A stretch of 6,121 nt of DNA, taken from Leptospira ellisii (GTDB lineage: Bacteria; Spirochaetota; Leptospiria; Leptospirales; Leptospiraceae). The stretch is taken from positions 1 through 6,121 of the forward strand of contig NZ_NPEF01000223.1 of assembly GCF_002811955.1 (NCBI RefSeq), given 5' to 3'. Position 1 is the first letter of the stretch; each line of letters opens with the position of its first letter. The position numbers and the translations under genes are program-made. The notes below the pieces were generated by a model that was given only the letters and a program-made list of their open reading frames with translations, did not search any database and was not told where the DNA came from. Below, piece after piece: positions 1-6,121 of this stretch.

Positions 1-288
1 TTTTTTGAGTTCGGGGATACCCTTCAAGGCTTTAAGGACTTCCCTTCCGTCCATCCTGGGCATATTCAGATCCAAAAGTATGAAACCCGGTTTCGGATAT
101 TTAAGAATATCAGAATATTCTCCTTTGTTAAGGAGAAATTCGATCAATTCCTCCCCGTCCTTGACGAAGTGCAGCGGATTGATGAGGTTATTTTCGCGGA
201 ACCCGTCGCGCATCAAAAGTCTATCGTCCGGATCGTCCTCGGCGACGAGAATATGGATCGAGTTCTGGTTCTTATTTTCGGCGTTCAT
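1..288 (-). CDS. Rcp1-type single-domain response regulator (3' end beyond window)
   Basis: This is a receiver (CheY-like) domain that should accept a phosphoryl group from the kinase encoded just upstream. Ninety-six residues are visible from an ATG at 288-286; the C-terminal part lies outside the window. After a short polar N-terminus comes the first beta strand (IHILVAEDDPDD, residues 11-22) with the acidic pocket E17/D18/D19. The phosphoacceptor is D73 in FILLDLNMPRMDGREV. The long insert between the second helix and the third strand (about residues 54-68), together with LLDLNMPRMDG, is typical of Rcp1-like regulators that serve phytochrome-type kinases. The conserved Thr/Ser and Lys of later strands are not in view. 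The start is 5 bases after the kinase stop, so the two are surely one transcript. Such proteins usually have no DNA-binding domain, but the missing C-terminus means an output domain cannot be excluded. The receiver identity is secure; the Rcp1 assignment is inferred from motif style. Confidence 0.93.
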   Translation of the reverse strand, partial: MNAENKNQNSIHILVAEDDPDDRLLMRDGFRENNLINPLHFVKDGEELIEFLLNKGEYSDILKYPKPGFILLDLNMPRMDGREVLKALKGIPELKK

Positions 289-293
289 AAAGT

Positions 294-2981
<2,688 letters not shown>

Positions 2982-3002
2982 ACTCGTGTCCGAAGAACGA
3001 CA

Positions 3003-3032
3003 ATTTTAGCTTCTCCGGCCGGAGTATTTCAA
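3003..3032 (-). promoter_or_regulatory. Sigma-70-like promoter for the kinase/regulator pair
   Basis: On the minus strand TTGAAA (3032-3027) is followed by an 18-base spacer and TAAAAT (3008-3003). Each hexamer matches the bacterial consensus at five of six positions. Transcription would begin near position 2996, giving a leader of about 15 bases before the kinase ATG at 2981. It lies in the AT-rich gap after the patatin stop, so the kinase pair can be expressed separately from the patatin gene. This is inferred from consensus only; no mapped start is known. Confidence 0.5.
3013..3024. promoter_or_regulatory. Perfect 12-base palindrome in the promoter spacer, possible operator
   Basis: CTCCGGCCGGAG reads the same on both strands and sits wholly between the -35 and -10 hexamers of the kinase promoter. 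It is a GC-only core in an otherwise AT-rich gap. A dimeric regulator bound here would touch the face between the two hexamers, as MerR-type and some repressor sites do. It has no loop long enough for a strong hairpin and no T run after it on either strand, so a terminator is less likely. The site is visible; its function is inferred. Confidence 0.35.
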
Positions 3033-3047
3033 TTAAAAAAACAAAAA

Positions 3048-5351
3048 TTATGAAATTAGTTTTTTCTTAATTTCGTTTTTCCATTGATGAACCTTATTCA
3101 TCCCGGATTCGTATCCGATTTCATACAACCTTTGGAATTGATCCCAATCGAACGTCGAATAACCTCCGACCGGAAGTTCTATGTAAAGATCGGAAATCTC
3201 CTTGGTCTTGTTTCGCGTGTTTCTGCTTGATAACATCAGGGAACGCATCATAATTTCTGCGAAACCGGTATATTTCGTCTTTAAACTCTGGCGTTTGAGA
3301 TGATGAAAAAGAAGATTCAAAAACGAAGGCGCCTCGCCTCTGTATTGCGGCCCCAAAAGACGATGATACATAAGATCCTTGTCCGATTGTCCGCCCCCGC
3401 CCAAATCCACGGAAATGAGAATTCCGGCTCCCTTTTCCTTCAAAATCGATCCGGGTAGATTGTCCAACAAACCCCCGTCCACATACAACTCCCCTCCTTC
3501 CGAAAACGGAGGAAACACTCCGGGGATCGAAGTGCTCGACCGAACCGCCTTCCACAACGGACCCTTGTCGAAAATTTTCCGCTCCGCCTTCGTCAAGTTA
3601 CACGCGACCGCATAGAACGGAATGGGAAGGGTTTCGATGTTTCGATCCTTAAAAAATTCATGGATCGCGTTCGAATAACGCCTTCCTCGAACGAGGGAAA
3701 CGAACGGAAACGTGAAGTCGCCGAGAAGATTCCGTTCCAGCCAAAAATTACGGATCAAAGGAAGAATATCGGAGGAACCGAGTCCCATCGCGAATAACCC
3801 CGCCATGATAGCGCCCGCGCTCGTTCCGGAAATCATATCCACGGGAATATCGTTCTCCTCGAAACAACGTAGAAGACCGAGATGGGCGAACCCCTTCGCT
3901 CCGCCGCCCGCAAGCGCGACTCCGACGCTTTTACCGTTCAGTCTCCGCGCCAATCTTCCGAAATCCGAGGATTCGTCCCTGCGAACGATCGAATGGGAGA
4001 CGGAGGGAAATTCGCCTAACACCGATTCGATCCTATTCCAATCCTGAAAACCGGAATCGATCAAAAAAACGAATTCCTTGGAGATTTCCGGGGGGAACGA
4101 GGATACGTCCTCCTTCATCGTAGAAGGAAGAGCGCGTTTAGGATCCACGAGGATCAAAATACGGTCCGATTGTCTGAAACACGCCTCCCTCCATGCCGGA
4201 TTGCGGAAATCGGTTTTGAATATCAGCTTATCGTAATTTTTCTCCTGCTCATAAAACCAATGCACGAGATCGCCGATCCTATATTTTCCGGAACGAACGT
4301 CCGAACCGTTTTTGCGTCCGGAACGGGAGGATCTCAGAAAGGTCTCCGGTCCGACTAAATTCGTTTTTCCGAATATTCGCAAAGCGGAAAGCAGAGATTC
4401 GAAAAATCTATCCGTATCTCCCTCTGCGGATGGACAAAAAACGGAAATCGTCCTGGATGCGTTCGTTTTCCGGGAGCCGCGGCTTCTTTCGGTCCCCAAC
4501 CGATGTACGATCGTCCCGGTGATCCGGAACAACGCCTCCGGCGAATGGGCGAAACTTTGCCGAAAGTCCTCCCTGGAAATCCTTACGACCTCGCTGGTTC
4601 TAAGAGCGGTGACGGTAGCCGATCGAACGTCTCCCGAGAATAGGGACATCTCTCCGATAATATCACCTTTTCCTAATTCTCCTTGGGCGAGCGATTCGTT
4701 ATCGGGGGAATTTACCTTCCAGGACAACCTTCCCGAAACGAGGATATACATCGAATCCCCCGGCTCGCCCTGACGCAAAAGCACCTCTCCGCCGGGGATC
4801 GCGAGCCATTCCATTTTCGATTCCAAAGTAGAAAGAGTTTTCTTATCGAGATGAAACAGGATCTCCACGGAGGAAAGGAATTCCACCAATTCCTTTTTGG
4901 AGGGTCTGAGTTTGGAAACGTGAAAGATATGATTTTCCGAATACAAACCCGAAATCCATCTTAACCACGCCGGATCCTTTTTCGTTATCCGATCCAGGTC
5001 TTCCGGATATATATAAAGAATTTCTGATATTCCCGAATGAAGTATCTTTTCCGGTCTATGAATAAAATAATCCCCGGGAAACAGATCCCGGAGCACGAGA
5101 TTTTTCTCCTCGGCATCGAAGAGGTTTTCCTCCAAACCGCCCGAGACGATTAAACAAAACGAACCCGAAGGAATCGCCGAACCGGAACCTTCCCCGGAAT
5201 TCCAAAAAAAATAACGCAGATATCTTCGTAAACCTCGCCGGCCTTCGGAGTCCTTTCGATCCGGAAATTCGGAGGACGTTTTGGAACGGAATTCGCGGAA
5301 CGCACGCGTTATCCTCTGTTCGTCTTCGGAAGTCCTTCGATTCGTATTCAA
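3048..5351 (-). CDS. NTE-like patatin phospholipase with cyclic-nucleotide-binding domains
   Basis: A 767-residue predicted lysophospholipase/esterase of the patatin family, built like neuropathy target esterase (PNPLA6/7) and bacterial cNMP-patatin proteins. Residues about 45-135 resemble a cyclic-nucleotide-binding domain that lacks the phosphate-binding cassette. Residues about 160-285 are an intact one, with G233-E234 and R243-S244-A245 matching the Glu, Arg and Ser that bind cAMP in CAP. Residues about 300-470 resemble the conserved NTE linker (LVHWFYEQE, then ACFRQSDRILILVD). The patatin domain (about 475-650) has the oxyanion loop GGGAKG (482-487), nucleophile S511 in GTSAG and catalytic D625 in DGG, so it should be active. 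No membrane segment is seen, unlike eukaryotic NTE. The start is TTG (5351) with only a weak GAAGA upstream; no in-frame ATG occurs before residue 180, which would remove most of the N-terminal half. A different-frame ATG at 5406 is discussed under findings. A T8 run codes F48-F49-W50. Confidence 0.93.
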   Translation of the reverse strand: MNTNRRTSEDEQRITRAFREFRSKTSSEFPDRKDSEGRRGLRRYLRYFFWNSGEGSGSAIPSGSFCLIVSGGLEENLFDAEEKNLVLRDLFPGDYFIHRPEKILHSGISEILYIYPEDLDRITKKDPAWLRWISGLYSENHIFHVSKLRPSKKELVEFLSSVEILFHLDKKTLSTLESKMEWLAIPGGEVLLRQGEPGDSMYILVSGRLSWKVNSPDNESLAQGELGKGDIIGEMSLFSGDVRSATVTALRTSEVVRISREDFRQSFAHSPEALFRITGTIVHRLGTERSRGSRKTNASRTISVFCPSAEGDTDRFFESLLSALRIFGKTNLVGPETFLRSSRSGRKNGSDVRSGKYRIGDLVHWFYEQEKNYDKLIFKTDFRNPAWREACFRQSDRILILVDPKRALPSTMKEDVSSFPPEISKEFVFLIDSGFQDWNRIESVLGEFPSVSHSIVRRDESSDFGRLARRLNGKSVGVALAGGGAKGFAHLGLLRCFEENDIPVDMISGTSAGAIMAGLFAMGLGSSDILPLIRNFWLERNLLGDFTFPFVSLVRGRRYSNAIHEFFKDRNIETLPIPFYAVACNLTKAERKIFDKGPLWKAVRSSTSIPGVFPPFSEGGELYVDGGLLDNLPGSILKEKGAGILISVDLGGGGQSDKDLMYHRLLGPQYRGEAPSFLNLLFHHLKRQSLKTKYTGFAEIMMRSLMLSSRNTRNKTKEISDLYIELPVGGYSTFDWDQFQRLYEIGYESGMNKVHQWKNEIKKKLIS

Positions 5352-5413
5352 TGCGTTCGATCTTCGTAAATTGATTGAGATAGCTAATATCAGATCCGAA
5401 AAACATCCAGCAC

Positions 5414-5419
5414 TTTCCC
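5414..5419 (-). promoter_or_regulatory. Possible ribosome site for an alternative ATG at 5406
   Basis: On the minus strand GGGAAA ends 7 bases before an ATG at 5406-5404. This is a better-placed initiation signal than the one at the TTG of the patatin gene, but the ATG is in a different reading frame. It matters only if the patatin gene's first exon-like segment is joined by a frameshift or if the sequence has a one-base error. Confidence 0.25.
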
Positions 5420-5472
5420 GGACAGATCCCGTAAAAAAGTTTTATCCGGATCTACGAAACGATTTCTTAAGA

Positions 5473-5491
5473 CGCGCAAACCCTTTGCGCG
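5473..5491. terminator. Hairpin downstream of sigma-54 regulator, possible terminator
   Basis: An 8-base perfect stem (CGCGCAAA pairing with TTTGCGCG) around a 3-base loop lies about 40 bases after the regulator stop. On the minus strand it is followed by GTCTTAAGAA, which has no U tract, so intrinsic termination would be weak. It could instead protect the 3' end of the message or pause polymerase. Confidence 0.35.
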
Positions 5492-5530
5492 GCGGTTCCG
5501 CGGAAATTCGAAACGCGCCGTAAACTCAAC

Positions 5531-6121
5531 TCAGGATTCCCGCTCCTTCTCTTCTCGGACGCCGAGCTCCTTGATGCGATACGTCAACGTGGTCCGCTTG
5601 ATTCCGAGATACTCGGCGGCCTTCGTTTTATTTCCTCCGCTCACGCGTAACGCGCTTTCCACGAGTTCTTTGGCGAAGTTTTTGATCTCCTCGTCGAGAT
5701 CGATCCGTTTGGACGTAGAAATCGCGGGCACGTTTTTCCAAGAAGGCAAATGTCTGGAACGGGCGGCGATCTCCGGAAAAGAGGAGATCTGCAGCGTCTT
5801 TTCCGGATCGGAAACGAGCGTATGTAATATAGTATTTTCTAATTCTCTAATATTTCCGGGCCACGAATCGCTCATCAGCATGCCTAAAACGGAAGCGGGA
5901 AGTTCGGGGGAAGTTCGCCCGATCTCGGACGAATAACGATCCAGAAAAAAACGAACCAGATAAGGGATGTCCTCCGGTCTTTCCCGAAGCGGAGGAATGG
6001 AGATCCGAAACGTTCGGATCCGATTCCAGAGATCTTCGCTGAATCTTTTTTTTCTCACTTCCTCCTCCAGGTTTTTACGGGTCGCGAACAGAAATCTGCA
6101 ACTGGGATTTAGGATCGAATC
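5531..6121 (-). CDS. Sigma-54-dependent NtrC-family transcriptional regulator (5' end beyond window)
   Basis: Only the last 196 residues are present; the frame runs open to the window edge, so a GTG at 6058 is internal and not the start. The protein activates RNA polymerase carrying sigma-54 by ATP hydrolysis. Visible residues 9-60 are the end of the AAA+ domain: the sensor I strand (RFLFATRKNL), RFSEDLWNRI with the arginine-finger region, and IPPLRERPEDIPYL. SWPGNIRELEN (about 86-96) is the sensor II motif. After a linker, a Fis-type helix-turn-helix lies at about 164-187 (NKTKAAEYLGIKRTTLTYRI), followed by a charged tail. Walker A, Walker B and the GAFTGA loop that contacts sigma-54 would lie beyond 6121, as would any receiver, GAF or PAS input domain, so its signal cannot be told. 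It ends with TGA at 5533-5531. An A8 run (6046-6053) codes part of RKKR. The family is certain; the target genes are not. Confidence 0.96.
   Translation of the reverse strand, partial: DSILNPSCRFLFATRKNLEEEVRKKRFSEDLWNRIRTFRISIPPLRERPEDIPYLVRFFLDRYSSEIGRTSPELPASVLGMLMSDSWPGNIRELENTILHTLVSDPEKTLQISSFPEIAARSRHLPSWKNVPAISTSKRIDLDEEIKNFAKELVESALRVSGGNKTKAAEYLGIKRTTLTYRIKELGVREEKERES

Larger units (their letters stand above)
5352..5530. other. Intergenic gap between sigma-54 regulator and patatin gene
   Basis: This 179-base stretch has no supported complete gene. Nearest the regulator stop is GC-rich sequence with a strong hairpin (5473-5491) and a CCGCGG palindrome (5498-5503). Nearer the patatin gene are a short ATCCGGAT palindrome (5444-5451) and an A6 run (5433-5438). 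No convincing -35/-10 pair and no -24/-12 sigma-54 promoter was found on the minus strand. The patatin gene may have a divergent promoter here or depend on readthrough from the regulator gene. Confidence 0.6.

Noticed and set aside
3013..3024. Terminator for the patatin gene formed by the palindrome
   Set aside because: A loop would leave only a 4-base stem and no T run follows on the minus strand.
5222..5370. Direct repeat ATCTTCGTAAA at 5222-5232 and 5360-5370
   Set aside because: Only 11 bases, one copy inside coding sequence, made of common codons; probably chance.
5352..5530. Possible sigma-54 (-24/-12) promoter upstream of the patatin gene, given the neighbouring sigma-54 activator
   Set aside because: Each GG on the minus strand was checked for GC ten bases later; none fits the GG-N10-GC pattern.
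5531..6058. GTG at 6058 as the start of a small DNA-binding protein
   Set aside because: The frame continues upstream to the edge with conserved AAA+ sequence (FLFATRKNLEEEV), so the GTG is an internal Val codon.

Overview
The window holds four protein-coding genes, all on the minus strand, so transcription runs from position 6121 toward position 1. The two outer genes are cut by the window edges. Base composition is roughly balanced. The protein mix (a multi-PAS/GAF soluble histidine kinase, an Rcp1-type single-domain regulator, a cyclic-nucleotide/patatin protein and a sigma-54 activator) and codon habits rich in TCC, GAA, TTC and CGA suggest a spirochaete of the Leptospiraceae. That placement rests on general impression, not on a marker gene. 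No tRNA, rRNA, CRISPR array, insertion sequence or phage gene was seen.

In transcription order: (1) 6121-5531 is the C-terminal part of an NtrC-family sigma-54-dependent regulator, with the end of the AAA+ domain and a Fis-type helix-turn-helix. (2) 5530-5352 is a 179-base gap with one strong hairpin and no convincing gene. (3) 5351-3048 is a 767-residue NTE-like protein: a degenerate and then an intact cyclic-nucleotide-binding domain, a linker region resembling that of neuropathy target esterase, and a patatin phospholipase domain with an intact Ser-Asp dyad. Its start is a TTG and is uncertain. (4) 3047-2982 is a 66-base AT-rich gap with a good sigma-70-like promoter whose spacer contains a perfect 12-base palindrome. 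(5) 2981-294 is an 895-residue soluble sensor histidine kinase (PAS-like, PAS, PAS, GAF, PAS, HisKA, HATPase). (6) 288 to beyond 1 is a response regulator of the Rcp1 type, starting 5 bases after the kinase stop.

The kinase and the small regulator almost certainly form one two-component pair and are co-transcribed. The kinase's phosphohistidine motif (HDLQEPLR) and the regulator's Rcp1-like form match the phytochrome-kinase/Rcp1 kind of pairing, but the kinase has no visible chromophore domain. The patatin protein looks like a hydrolase controlled by a cyclic nucleotide. Whether the sigma-54 regulator controls it cannot be seen: no -24/-12 promoter was found in the window. These are recognisable families. 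The points most worth checking are the patatin gene's start region, the palindrome inside the kinase promoter, and the 8-base homopolymer found in each of the three larger genes.
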